A stretch of DNA of 64,000 nucleotides, from the NCBI GenBank assembly GCA_021299875.1, contig JAJTEW010000004.1, positions 186,001 through 250,000 on the forward strand. Reading direction: 5' to 3'. The notes below the pieces were generated by a model. The model had not been told where the DNA came from, did no database searches, and saw only the letters and a program-made list of their open reading frames with translations. Of this stretch, positions 8,362 to 17,166 are shown piece after piece. This DNA comes from Comamonadaceae bacterium. Its GTDB lineage: Bacteria; Pseudomonadota; Gammaproteobacteria; Burkholderiales; Burkholderiaceae_C. Position numbers and translations under genes: made by a program. The first letter of the stretch is position 1. Every line of letters starts with the position of its first letter.

Positions 8362-9686
8362 GCGATTTAGGCATGGGCGGCTTGCTCATTGGCTTGCTGG
8401 TCATTCTGGTGCTGCTGGGCATTCACATTGGCGTGGCTTTGCTGGCGGTCGGCTTTGCTGGTGTCTGGCTGGTGCGAGACAACCTCGACATGGCCATCAA
8501 ATTGTTTTACATGTCGGCCTACAACGGCGTGGCCGACTATGTGTTTGCAACCATTCCGCTGTTTGTGCTGATGGGGCTGCTGGTGAGCATTTCCAACGTC
8601 GGCAAGGACACGTTCACGGTGGCCGAAGTTCTGCTGCGCAAGCTCCAAGGCGGACTTGGTGTGGCCACGGTGGCCGCCAACACGGTGTTCGCAGCGGTCA
8701 CGGGGGTCTCCATCGCGTCGGCTGCGGTGTTCACCCGGGTGGCTGTGCCCGAAATGGTCAAGCACGGTTACCGCACCACCTTTGCCACCGGTACCGTGGC
8801 TGGCAGCTCGGTGTTGGGGATGATGATCCCGCCCAGCCTGCTGATGATCATTTACGGCGTGTTGGCCGAACAATCGATTGGCAAATTGTTTGTGGCCGGC
8901 GTCATTCCGGGCTTCCTGCTGGCCATGGTTTTCGCCGTGATGATCATGCTGATGGCGCGATTCACGCCGGGCCAGGTCTTTGACCCTCAACACCAATCTC
9001 AGTTGCTGCGGGGGCGGCAGATAGAGGTGACCCTGACCGGGCTGCAGATGGTCAACAAACTGGTGCCCATTGCTGCGCTGGTGGCCTTGGTGCTGGGAGG
9101 GCTGTACGGTGGCTTTTTCACACCCACCGAAGCCGGTGGTGTGGGCGCCTTTGGCGCGCTGCTCATTGCCTTGATGCGACGCTCTTTGGGCCAAGGCAAG
9201 CTGTGGCAGGTTTTGCACGAAACCGGCAGCGTGTCGTGCACCATCTTGATCCTGCTGGTGGCCGCCAGTTTCTACAGCCGCATGCTCAGTGTGGCGGGTG
9301 TGCCTGTGGCCATCAGCGATTTGGTGCGAGACGCGGGTCTTGGACCGTATGGATTTTTGACCTTGTACATCGGGATCGTGCTGCTGCTGGGGATGATTTT
9401 GGACTCCAGCTCCATCTTGCTGATCATGACGCCGGTGGCGGCGCCCATCGCAGCCAGCTTCGGTTTTGACCTGATCCATTTTGGCGTGATCACTGTGCTG
9501 GCCGTCGAAATGGGCTTGTTGACGCCCCCCTTCGGCATCTCGGTATTCACGGTCAAGTCCACCTTGAACGACCCCAAGATTTCAGTGGAAAGCATTTTTG
9601 CCGGTTGCATGCCGTTTCTCGGGGCGATGTTGGCCGTGCTGGTCTTGGTCTGCGCATTCCCTGTCTTGTCCCTGGCGCTGATCTAA
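8358..9686 (+). CDS. TRAP transporter large permease (DctM-type)
   Basis: 442 aa, about 12 hydrophobic segments, full length for DctM. Family motifs include 'FYMSAYNGVADYVFATIPLF', 'VTGVSIASAAVF', 'GMMIPPSLLMIIYGVL' and 'LTPPFGISVFTVKS'. This is the transport subunit of the TRAP system in the inner membrane and is translationally coupled to the small permease. The complete P-Q-M set behind a TetR gene suggests substrate-induced uptake. Confidence 0.93.
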   Translation: MSDLGMGGLLIGLLVILVLLGIHIGVALLAVGFAGVWLVRDNLDMAIKLFYMSAYNGVADYVFATIPLFVLMGLLVSISNVGKDTFTVAEVLLRKLQGGLGVATVAANTVFAAVTGVSIASAAVFTRVAVPEMVKHGYRTTFATGTVAGSSVLGMMIPPSLLMIIYGVLAEQSIGKLFVAGVIPGFLLAMVFAVMIMLMARFTPGQVFDPQHQSQLLRGRQIEVTLTGLQMVNKLVPIAALVALVLGGLYGGFFTPTEAGGVGAFGALLIALMRRSLGQGKLWQVLHETGSVSCTILILLVAASFYSRMLSVAGVPVAISDLVRDAGLGPYGFLTLYIGIVLLLGMILDSSSILLIMTPVAAPIAASFGFDLIHFGVITVLAVEMGLLTPPFGISVFTVKSTLNDPKISVESIFAGCMPFLGAMLAVLVLVCAFPVLSLALI

Positions 9687-9740
9687 CGGCTGGCGCGGTT
9701 TGCGGGCAGGTGGTGGTGAACCTCAGCGCTTGAAGTTCAT

Positions 9741-10922
9741 TCAAATCGCTTGACGGTCACGCAGGGCTTGCACCGCTGCATTGTCCAGGCCCAGCTCGCG
9801 CAGGATGGCCTCGGTGTGCTCGCCCACGGCAGGCACGGGGTCCATGCGGTAGTGGTATCGGTTGTTGCGCCCAGGCGGCAGCAGCGCCGGAATGTCCCCT
9901 GCGGGCGAGCCCACTTGTTGCCAGCGTTGCCGTGCCTTGAGCTGCGGGTGCGCCCAAACACCGGCCATGTCGTTCATGCGGGCGTTGGCGATTTGCGCCT
10001 GGTCCAGCCGTCCCTCGACCTCGGCCGTGCTCATGGCCGCGAACACACCCAAAATCAAGGGCTGCAGCTCGGCGCGATGGGCATTGCGCAGGGCGTTGGT
10101 GCAAAAGCGTGCATCGCTGGCCAAGGCCGCATCGCCCAACACCACCTCGCAAAACACTTTCCACTCGCGTTCGTTTTGCAGGCCCAGCATCACCGTGCCG
10201 CCGTCGCCCGCCGCAAACGGGCCATAGGGGTAGATGCTGGAATGCGACGCACCGGTTCGAGGGGGCGGCGTGGCGCCTTCAAAGGCGTAATACAACGGAT
10301 AACCCATCCATTCGCTCAGCGCTTCGAGCATGGACACATCGATGTGGCTGCCTTGGCCGGTCTTACCGCGCAAAAGCAGGGCCGACAGGATGCTGGTGTA
10401 GGCATACATGCCCGCTGCGATGTCGGCCATCGAGTTGCCCGACTTGGAGGGCACATCGGGCGTGCCGGTGACCGACAGCAAACCCGCTTCGCTTTGGATG
10501 AGCAAGTCATAGGCTTTCTTGTCGCGGTAGGGGCCGTCTGCGCCATAACCTGAGATGTCGCACACGATCAGCCTGGGGTGCTTGGCGCTGAGCGCTTCAA
10601 ACGACAAGCCCATGCGCGCGGCCGCGCCGGGTGCCAGGTTTTGCACCAGCACATCGGCGTCCTTGAGCAACTCGCGCAGCACCGCCACGGCGTCGGGGTT
10701 TTTCAGGTCCAGGGTGAGGCTCTCTTTGGAGCGGTTGGTCCACACAAAGTGCGATGCCTGGCCGCGTACCCGCGTGTCGTAGGCCCGGGCAAAGTCGCCC
10801 GCACCAGGGCGCTCGACCTTGATGACGCGTGCGCCCAAGTCGGCCAACTGCCGCGTGCAAAACGGCGCGGCGATCGCGTGTTCGAGAGCAACGACGGTGA
10901 TGCCGTCCAGAGGTCTTGTCAT
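9741..10922 (-). CDS. CaiB/BaiF family CoA-transferase
   Basis: 393 aa type III CoA-transferase that moves CoA from an acyl-CoA donor to a carboxylic acid. Visible features: 'LDGITVVALEHAIAAPFCTR' at the N-terminus, 'LGARVIKVERPGAGDFAR', the segment 'SYGADGPYRDKKAYDLLIQ'-like 'GYGADGPY', and 'GSHIDVSMLEAL'. The Asp expected to form the aspartyl-CoA anhydride lies in 'KAYDLLIQ'. ATG at 10922 has AGGGTG six bases upstream, better than the GTG at 10931. Lies 15 bp after the acyl-CoA dehydrogenase gene, in one operon with it and the MaoC-like gene. Actual acid unknown. Confidence 0.88.
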   Translation of the reverse strand: MTRPLDGITVVALEHAIAAPFCTRQLADLGARVIKVERPGAGDFARAYDTRVRGQASHFVWTNRSKESLTLDLKNPDAVAVLRELLKDADVLVQNLAPGAAARMGLSFEALSAKHPRLIVCDISGYGADGPYRDKKAYDLLIQSEAGLLSVTGTPDVPSKSGNSMADIAAGMYAYTSILSALLLRGKTGQGSHIDVSMLEALSEWMGYPLYYAFEGATPPPRTGASHSSIYPYGPFAAGDGGTVMLGLQNEREWKVFCEVVLGDAALASDARFCTNALRNAHRAELQPLILGVFAAMSTAEVEGRLDQAQIANARMNDMAGVWAHPQLKARQRWQQVGSPAGDIPALLPPGRNNRYHYRMDPVPAVGEHTEAILRELGLDNAAVQALRDRQAI

Positions 10923-10937
10923 CGTTTTCACCCTGAA

Positions 10938-12098
10938 TCAGAACGAACGGGGCAGCCCGAGGATGTGCTCGGCCACGTAACTGAAGATCATGTTGGTCGA
11001 GACCGGGGCCACTTGGTACAGGCGGGTTTCGCGGAACTTGCGCTCGATGTCGTATTCGCAGGCAAAACCAAAACCGCCATGGGTTTGCAGGCAGACGTTG
11101 GCCGCTTCCCAGCTGGCTTTGGCCGCCAGATACTTGGCCATGTTGGCTTCGGCCCCGGCGTTTTGCAGGGCATCGATTTTTTCGCAGGCTTTCCAGCGCA
11201 TGAGGTTGGCCGCTTCCAGCTCAATGAAGGCGTCGGCAATCGGGAACTGCACGCCTTGGTTTTGGCCAATCGGGCGACCAAAGACCACGCGGTCCTTGGC
11301 GTACTGCGTGGCGCGGTCGATGAACCAATAGCCGTCGCCAATGCACTCGGCCGCGATCAGCACGCGCTCGGCGTTCAGGCCGTCCAGCAGCGTCTTGAAG
11401 CCCTTGCCTTCTTCGCCCAACAGCGCGTCTTCGGGGATCTCCAGGTTGTCAAAAAACAGCTCATTGGTCTCGTGGTTGACCATGTTCAAAATCGGGCGCA
11501 CCGTCAGGCCATTGCCGATGGCCTGCTTCAAATCAATCAGGAAGCAGGACAAACCTTCCGAGCGCTTGCTGACTTGGTCGGCGGGCGTGGTGCGCGCCAA
11601 CAGGATCATCAGGTCGCTGTGCTGGATGCGTGAGATCCACACCTTTTGGCCGTTGATGACCCAGCGACCGTCTTTGCGCACAGCGGTGGTTTTGAGTTGG
11701 GTGGTGTCCGATCCGGTGGTGGGCTCGGTCACGCCCATGGACTGGATGCGCAACTTGCCTGTGGCGATCTTGGGCAAGAGGGTGTTCTTTTGTGACTCAG
11801 ACCCGCTGCGCACGATGGCATTCATCACGTACATCTGGCCGTGGCACGCGCCCGAGTTGCCACCCGAGCGGTTGATCTCTTCCATGATGACCGAGGCCTC
11901 GGTCATGGACAGGCCCGAGCCGCCGTAGGCCTGCGGAATCAGCGCAGCCATCCAACCGGCTTGGGTCAGGGCGTCGACAAACGCTTCTGGGTAGCCGCGT
12001 TTTTCATCCACCTTGCGGTGGTACTCGTCAGGGAACTGGGCGCACAGGGCGCGCACGGCGTCGCGGATGTCTTGGTATTGATCGGATGAGGTGTGCAT
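10938..12098 (-). CDS. Acyl-CoA dehydrogenase
   Basis: 386 aa FAD-dependent acyl-CoA dehydrogenase. Conserved blocks include 'QSMGVTEPTTGSDTTQLKTT' (substrate/FAD site), 'INGQKVWISRIQHSDLMILL', 'RVLIAAECIGDGYWFIDRA' and the C-terminal 'QTHGGFGFACEYDIERKFRE', where the Glu of the last block falls in the usual region near the flavin. The ATG at 12098 gives a family-like N-terminus; the longer frame to 12212 would overlap the MaoC-like gene. Middle gene of a CoA-transferase / dehydrogenase / dehydratase set that could activate, oxidise and hydrate a short or branched dicarboxylic acid. Confidence 0.88.
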   Translation of the reverse strand: MHTSSDQYQDIRDAVRALCAQFPDEYHRKVDEKRGYPEAFVDALTQAGWMAALIPQAYGGSGLSMTEASVIMEEINRSGGNSGACHGQMYVMNAIVRSGSESQKNTLLPKIATGKLRIQSMGVTEPTTGSDTTQLKTTAVRKDGRWVINGQKVWISRIQHSDLMILLARTTPADQVSKRSEGLSCFLIDLKQAIGNGLTVRPILNMVNHETNELFFDNLEIPEDALLGEEGKGFKTLLDGLNAERVLIAAECIGDGYWFIDRATQYAKDRVVFGRPIGQNQGVQFPIADAFIELEAANLMRWKACEKIDALQNAGAEANMAKYLAAKASWEAANVCLQTHGGFGFACEYDIERKFRETRLYQVAPVSTNMIFSYVAEHILGLPRSF

Positions 12099-12135
12099 GG
12101 ATTTTGTGTCGGTGAAAAGTTTCCGGCCAAAAATG

Positions 12136-13017
12136 TCAGGCCAAGGTGGCTTGCGCTTGCATGGTGAGCCAGCCTTCGTGGTCACACGACCACAGCTCAA
12201 TCGTCTTGCCATCGGCAGACGGGCGGCCGTTCAGGCGGAAGGGGTGCAGGTCAAAGGTGGGGCGCACAGCGCGGAACTGGAAGGAAGCCAAGCGCGCACC
12301 CGTCACTTGTCTGCGCACCAGATCCACCAGCAAGGTGGCAATGAGTGGGCCGTGCACGATGAGGCCGGGGTAGCCTTCTTCTTGCGTGACGTAGCTGCGG
12401 TCGTAGTGGATGCGGTGCCCGTTGAAGGTGAGCGCCGAATAGCGAAACAGCGACACCGGATCGGGCACGAACTCGCGTTGCCAGGGGGCATCGGTCTGGG
12501 CGGCGGTGGGCGGCACGTCAGGCGCACCGGGCACGGCCGCAGCGCGGTACACGATGTCGTGCGTTTCCGTCAGGCACTGGCCTTGGGCGTTGCTGAAAGC
12601 GTGCTCGACTTCGACAAACAACAGGTCGCCCGTGCGGCCCGACTTGTGTTTGACCGACGCGATGCGCGAGTGCTTTTGCGCAGCGTCGCCCACACGCAGT
12701 GGGTTGTTGCTTTGCCACTGCAAGCGGCCTCCGGCCCACATGCGGCGTGGCAGTGACACGGGCGGCAAAAAGCCCCCACGCATGGGATGGCCATCGGGCC
12801 CAATTTGGTTTTGCGGGACTTGCGGTAAAAAGAACAACCAGTGCCACAGCGGCGGCACTTCGCTGCCCGTGGCTTGGCGCGGGTCATCGCGGTCGAGCAG
12901 CGCGCTTTGGCCACGCAGTGGGGCAGCCACGATCTCATCAGCGCGTGTTTCGCTGCGGCCTTCCCAACTGCGCAGGTGCGCGACCTGGGTTGCGTCTAAG
13001 GTGGTGGGTGTGTTCAT
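12136..13017 (-). CDS. MaoC-like FAS1-type dehydratase / mesaconyl-CoA hydratase-like protein
   Basis: 293 aa. The N-terminal half matches the FAS1-like dehydratase domain ('PPLWHWLFFLPQVPQNQIGPDGHPMRGGF' region, residues about 55-85) and the C-terminal half is hot-dog-like with 'HGPLIATLLVDLVRR' (about residue 225) and 'YDRSYVTQEEGYPGLIVHG'. Proteins of this layout include mesaconyl-C4-CoA hydratase and itaconyl-CoA hydratases. Start ATG at 13017. First gene of the three-gene minus-strand operon. Substrate assignment is inference from family and neighbours. Confidence 0.8.
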   Translation of the reverse strand: MNTPTTLDATQVAHLRSWEGRSETRADEIVAAPLRGQSALLDRDDPRQATGSEVPPLWHWLFFLPQVPQNQIGPDGHPMRGGFLPPVSLPRRMWAGGRLQWQSNNPLRVGDAAQKHSRIASVKHKSGRTGDLLFVEVEHAFSNAQGQCLTETHDIVYRAAAVPGAPDVPPTAAQTDAPWQREFVPDPVSLFRYSALTFNGHRIHYDRSYVTQEEGYPGLIVHGPLIATLLVDLVRRQVTGARLASFQFRAVRPTFDLHPFRLNGRPSADGKTIELWSCDHEGWLTMQAQATLA

Positions 13018-13187
13018 GGGGTCAATCTTCGCCGAGTCGGGGCTAAGGGGCCGTCTGTCTTAGCAAAAGAGGTTTGTGCTGCTCAAAGAAGGCACAGCCC
13101 CCATGCAATGGACTTGGTCAGGGTCTGTGTAATCGACACCATCCACGATAATCCATGCTTTTGAGTATTCGCTACGGAGAAAACCCC

Positions 13188-14165
13188 ATGAGCACATTCC
13201 AAACCACCGGCGCTCGCGCCACGGGCCTGGCCACCCTCGCCGCCGACGGCACCGTGCTGGACACCTGGTTCCCCGCTCCCGAGCTGGCTGCCGACGTGGC
13301 CGCCAGCGGCAGCACCCGCCTGACCCAGGCCGAAGCCGTCGCCGCTTTGGGCGCTGATGTCGCCCAAGCCTTGGCGGCTTGCGCTGTGCGCAACGCCACC
13401 GTGGTGGCTGTGCGCACCGAGATCAAAAGCCTGACCGACGCGCCTGCGGACACACACGACGCTTACCTGCGCCTGCACTTGCTGAGCCACCGCCTGGTAT
13501 TGCCGCACGGCGCCAACGTGACCGGCATTTTTGGCCTGCTGCCCAACGTGGCCTGGACCAACTTTGGCCCCTGCGCGCTGGCCGACGTGCCCGCAGCCCG
13601 CCTGAAGGCCCGTGGCGCGGGCCGCGTGCTCGAAGTCAAAGGCGTGGACAAGTTCCCTCAAATGACCGACTACGTGATCCCATCTGGCGTGCGCATTGCC
13701 AACGCCGACCGCGTGCGCCTGGGCGCCCACCTGGCCAGCGGCACCACCGTCATGCACGAAGGCTTTTGCAACTTCAACGCCGGCACCTTGGGTGCCAGCA
13801 TGGTCGAAGGTCGCATCAGCGCGGGTGTGGTGGTCGATGACGCGAGCGACATCGGCGGCGGCGCGTCCATCATGGGCACGCTGTCCGGTGGCGGCAAAGA
13901 AGTCATCAAGGTCGGCAAGCGCTGCTTGCTGGGTGCCAACGCCGGCATTGGCATCTCGCTGGGCGACGACTGCATCGTGGAAGCCGGTTGTTACATCACC
14001 GGCGGCAGCCGCGTGCAAATGCCCGACGGATCGGTCATGAAAGCCAAGGAACTGTCGGGCAAAAACGGTATCTTGTTCCGCCGCGATTCCCAGTCGGGCG
14101 CCTTGCACGCCATTCCGCGCAACAAGAGCTGGGGCGAATTGAACGCCGAATTGCACAAGAACTGA
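13188..14165 (+). CDS. dapD: Tetrahydrodipicolinate N-succinyltransferase, actinobacterial-type DapD
   Basis: 325 aa. Catalyses succinylation of tetrahydrodipicolinate in lysine/meso-diaminopimelate synthesis. The sequence closely follows the Mycobacterium-type DapD as I remember it, for example 'GLATLAADGTVLDTWFPAPE' at the N-terminus, 'DAYLRLHLLSHRLV', 'GVDKFPQMTDYVIPSGVRIA' and a left-handed beta-helix region with 'AGTLGASMVEGRISAGVVV'. The common proteobacterial DapD is about 275 aa and quite different at the N-terminus. ATG at 13188 follows GGAGAAAA; the in-frame upstream start at 13155 adds 11 unrelated residues. It stands alone between two oppositely oriented operons. Confidence 0.9.
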   Translation: MSTFQTTGARATGLATLAADGTVLDTWFPAPELAADVAASGSTRLTQAEAVAALGADVAQALAACAVRNATVVAVRTEIKSLTDAPADTHDAYLRLHLLSHRLVLPHGANVTGIFGLLPNVAWTNFGPCALADVPAARLKARGAGRVLEVKGVDKFPQMTDYVIPSGVRIANADRVRLGAHLASGTTVMHEGFCNFNAGTLGASMVEGRISAGVVVDDASDIGGGASIMGTLSGGGKEVIKVGKRCLLGANAGIGISLGDDCIVEAGCYITGGSRVQMPDGSVMKAKELSGKNGILFRRDSQSGALHAIPRNKSWGELNAELHKN

Positions 14166-14180
14166 TTCGGGTTCCACTTG

Positions 14181-14221
14181 AAACATACGGCGTGCACGCG
14201 AAAGCGGCACGCCGTATGTTT
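14181..14221. terminator. Long bidirectional hairpin between convergent dapD and acetoacetyl-CoA synthetase genes
   Basis: Arms AAACATACGGCGTGC (14181-14195) and GCACGCCGTATGTTT (14207-14221) pair perfectly over 15 bp. The 11-nt centre can extend the stem as CGC-GAAA-GCG after one bulged A, giving a stable GAAA tetraloop. The right arm overlaps the stop codon of the minus-strand gene by two bases. T-runs are short (TTT on either side), so efficiency is uncertain. Confidence 0.6.
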
Positions 14222-16340
14222 AGGCCTTGGCCAAGTGCTGCTTGGCCAGTTCCACATACCAATCCAGACACCCCGGATTGGCCATGGCGTCTTTGTTGAC
14301 GACCTTTTCCAGCGGCTGACCGAGCATGAGTTTCTTGATCGGCAACTCCTGTTTTTTGCCGGACAGGGTGCGCGGGATCTCGGCCACCTGGAAGATCTCA
14401 TTTGGAATGAAGCGCGGGCTGAGCGCCACTTTGATGGCGTTGTTGAGTTTGGCCCTGATCGCCTCGTCAAACGCAGTACCCGGGCGCAGCACCACAAACA
14501 GCGGCATGTAGCTTTCTTTACCCAGATACTCCAAGTCCACCACCATCGAGTCCATGACTTCAGGCAGGGCTTCGACCGCGCTGTACAGCTCGCTGGTGCC
14601 CATGCGCAGCCCATGGCGGTTGATGGTCGCATCGCTGCGGCCAAAGATCACGCAGCCTTCGCCCTCACCTTGCGCGTTGCCGATGCGCAGCCAGTCGCCA
14701 TGCCGCCAGACGCCGCCCATCTCGGGCGGGCCGTCGCCACCGCCGGGTTGGCGGCCGTGGCCTGCGGGGTACATCTCGAAATAGCTGGCGAGATAGCGGG
14801 CGTTGTCCTTGTCGTTCCAGAAGTACAGCGGCATGGACGGGATGGGCTGGGTGCAGACCAGCTCACCCACTTCGCCCAGCACGGGCTCGCCCGCTTCGTT
14901 CCAAGCCTCAACCGCGCAGCCGAGTTCTCGGCATTGCATGACGCCGGGCTCTTGCGGCAGCTCGCGGTGGCCGCCGACAAAGGCGCCCGCAAAGTCGGTG
15001 CCGCCTGAGATGTTGCACCACCAGATGTCGGTGCCGATGGCCTTGAATTGATCGACGCCCCAGCTTTGGGTTTCGGGCGACAGGGGCGAACCCGTGGTGC
15101 CCAGGGCGCGCACCCGCGACAAATCACCACAGCGCGCAATGTCCACACCGGCCTTTTGGCAGTTGGCAAAGAAAGCCGCACCCGCACCAAAGAACGTGAC
15201 CTTTTCTTCAGCCGCCATGCGCCACAAAATGCCCCAGTCGGGCTTGTCTTTGCTGCCACCGGGGTTGCCGTCATAAATCACACAGGTCACGCCGTTGAGC
15301 AAACCTGCCACCTGCGCGTTCCACATGACCCAGCCGGTAGAGCTGTACCAGTGAAAGCGCTCGCCCCAGCTGTTGGGGTGGTAGCTGCAACCAATGTCGT
15401 TGTGCAGGATCTTGTTGGCCAGCGCCACGATCACCGTGCCGCCGTGGCCATGCACGATGGGCTTGGGCAGGCCGGTGGTGCCGCTCGAATAAACAATCCA
15501 AAGCGGGTGGTCAAAGGCCAGCCACATCGGCTCGAAGGCCTGCACATCGGCATCGTCCCTCGCCGTGATGGCCGACATCTGCACGCTGGCACCCACATCA
15601 CACTGGGCCAAGTCGAGCGTGCCCAAGTTTTCGTGAATGACCACGTGTTGCACGCTGGGCAAAGCATCGCGCAGCTCCTGCACCACAAGCATGCGGTCAA
15701 AGTCACGCCCGCCGTAGCTCACCCCGTCCACCGCGATCAGCACCTTGGGCTCGATCTGTTTGAAGCGGTCGAGCACAGCGTGGGTGCCCATGTCGGGCGC
15801 GCAAATGCTCCACACGCCGCCAATGCTGGCCGTGGCCAAAAACGCCACCATGGCTTCGGGAATATTGGGCATGTAAGCCGCCACTCGGTCACCGGGCTTG
15901 ACGCCTTGGGCTTGCAGGTGCAAGGCCATGGCCGCCACTTGACGGCGCAGTTCGGGCCAAGTCATCTCGCGACGCAGGCCTTTTTCGTTGTGGCTGATGA
16001 CCGCCAAAAACCCCGCATCGTGTGCGGGCTGCACATGTCGCAGCACCTGGTGCGCGTAATTGGTCTGGGCTCCAGGGAACCACTTGGCCCCAGGCATGAC
16101 GTTGTTGGCCAGCACGGCGGTGTGCGGCGTGGGTGACTGGAAGTCGAAGTAATCCCAAATGCTTTGCCAGAAGGCGTCCAGCTCTGTGACCGACCAACGC
16201 CAGAGGTCGTTGTAGGTGGCAAAACTCAGGCCGCGTTCGTCGCGCAGCCAGTTTTTGTACAACCTGATCTGGGGCAGGTAGGGGGCAGAATCGGGTGATT
16301 TAGTCGCGGTGTTCATGCGTTGCAGCGTATCAGCGGCCAT
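14220..16340 (-). CDS. aacS: Acetoacetate--CoA ligase (acetoacetyl-CoA synthetase)
   Basis: 706 aa adenylate-forming enzyme that activates acetoacetate, linking ketone-body or polyhydroxybutyrate turnover to acetyl-CoA. The AMP-binding motif 'YSSGTTGLPKPIVHGHGG' lies near residue 285; 'GGTDFAGAFVGG' and 'GRSDATINRHGLRMGTSELY' are the A5 and A8 motifs; 'RTLSGKKQELPIKKL' near the C-terminus holds the catalytic Lys region. The N-terminal cap 'WRWSVTELDAFWQSIWDYF' is typical. Start could also be the ATG at 16316; neither has a strong ribosome site. Length matches the family at about 650-700 aa. Confidence 0.9.
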   Translation of the reverse strand: MAADTLQRMNTATKSPDSAPYLPQIRLYKNWLRDERGLSFATYNDLWRWSVTELDAFWQSIWDYFDFQSPTPHTAVLANNVMPGAKWFPGAQTNYAHQVLRHVQPAHDAGFLAVISHNEKGLRREMTWPELRRQVAAMALHLQAQGVKPGDRVAAYMPNIPEAMVAFLATASIGGVWSICAPDMGTHAVLDRFKQIEPKVLIAVDGVSYGGRDFDRMLVVQELRDALPSVQHVVIHENLGTLDLAQCDVGASVQMSAITARDDADVQAFEPMWLAFDHPLWIVYSSGTTGLPKPIVHGHGGTVIVALANKILHNDIGCSYHPNSWGERFHWYSSTGWVMWNAQVAGLLNGVTCVIYDGNPGGSKDKPDWGILWRMAAEEKVTFFGAGAAFFANCQKAGVDIARCGDLSRVRALGTTGSPLSPETQSWGVDQFKAIGTDIWWCNISGGTDFAGAFVGGHRELPQEPGVMQCRELGCAVEAWNEAGEPVLGEVGELVCTQPIPSMPLYFWNDKDNARYLASYFEMYPAGHGRQPGGGDGPPEMGGVWRHGDWLRIGNAQGEGEGCVIFGRSDATINRHGLRMGTSELYSAVEALPEVMDSMVVDLEYLGKESYMPLFVVLRPGTAFDEAIRAKLNNAIKVALSPRFIPNEIFQVAEIPRTLSGKKQELPIKKLMLGQPLEKVVNKDAMANPGCLDWYVELAKQHLAKA

Positions 16341-16399
16341 GCCCCGCTGTCACGCGAATCAACCCTGAAACATGCGCCTAGGTGACAGCCCCCAAACCT

Positions 16400-16966
16400 T
16401 CAGGCTGCCGGGTCTTTTTGCATGCGTGCACTCTTCCAGTACACGTCATCGCCCCCATTCATGCGGTTGAGCACCCGGGCCAGCACAAACATCAGGTCGG
16501 ACAAGCGGTTGAGGTATTGGCGCGGGGTTTCGTTGATGGCCTCTTCGTTGCCCAAGGCCACGCAGGCACGCTCGGCCCGGCGCGCCACGGTGCGGCAAAC
16601 ATGGGCCTGCGACGCCCCGCGCGTGCCTGCGGGCAAGATGAACTCTTCGAGCTTGGGCAGCTGCGCGTTGTATGTTTCAAGGGCCCCATCCAGAGCCGCC
16701 ACAGCCTCAACTTTCAGCAGCTCAAAACCAGGAATCGACAACTCGCCCCCCAGGTTGAACAGCTGGTGCTGCACCTCCACCAGCACTTCACGCACATCGG
16801 CGGGCATGTCTTCGCAGAGCAGCAGGCCGATGTGGGAATTGAGCTCATCCACCTCGCCCATGGCGTGGACGCGCAGGCTGTTTTTGGACACACGCTGGTT
16901 GTTGCCCAGGCCCGTGGTGCCGTTGTCGCCGGTACGGGTGGCGATTTGTGTGAGTCGGTTGCCCAT
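16400..16966 (-). CDS. pduO: PduO-type cob(I)alamin adenosyltransferase
   Basis: 188 aa. Transfers the 5'-deoxyadenosyl group of ATP to cob(I)alamin, forming coenzyme B12. The N-terminal ATP loop 'TRTGDNGTTGLGNNQRVSK' and the C-terminal 'RRAERACVAL' and 'YLNRLSDLMFVLARVLN' are the PduO-type motifs. Starts at ATG 16966. Lies 59 bp downstream of nothing else in its direction except the acetoacetyl-CoA synthetase gene that follows, so the two may be cotranscribed. Confidence 0.93.
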   Translation of the reverse strand: MGNRLTQIATRTGDNGTTGLGNNQRVSKNSLRVHAMGEVDELNSHIGLLLCEDMPADVREVLVEVQHQLFNLGGELSIPGFELLKVEAVAALDGALETYNAQLPKLEEFILPAGTRGASQAHVCRTVARRAERACVALGNEEAINETPRQYLNRLSDLMFVLARVLNRMNGGDDVYWKSARMQKDPAA

Positions 16967-17166
16967 GGTGTTGCTCTCTCTTTTTGTTCGCTCAAGCGTG
17001 CAGGATCAGGAATATCGCCCATTGACGTGGGCTTGTACAAAGGTGTTCGATTGTCGGCCAACTGGCTACAACTTGTCTGACAGCGGACAGCAAGGCCTCT
17101 GTTTGCGGCGTAAACTGTGCTTTCGCATGTCTGGCGGATTGGGTCCGCCACCAACGGAGACACCCC

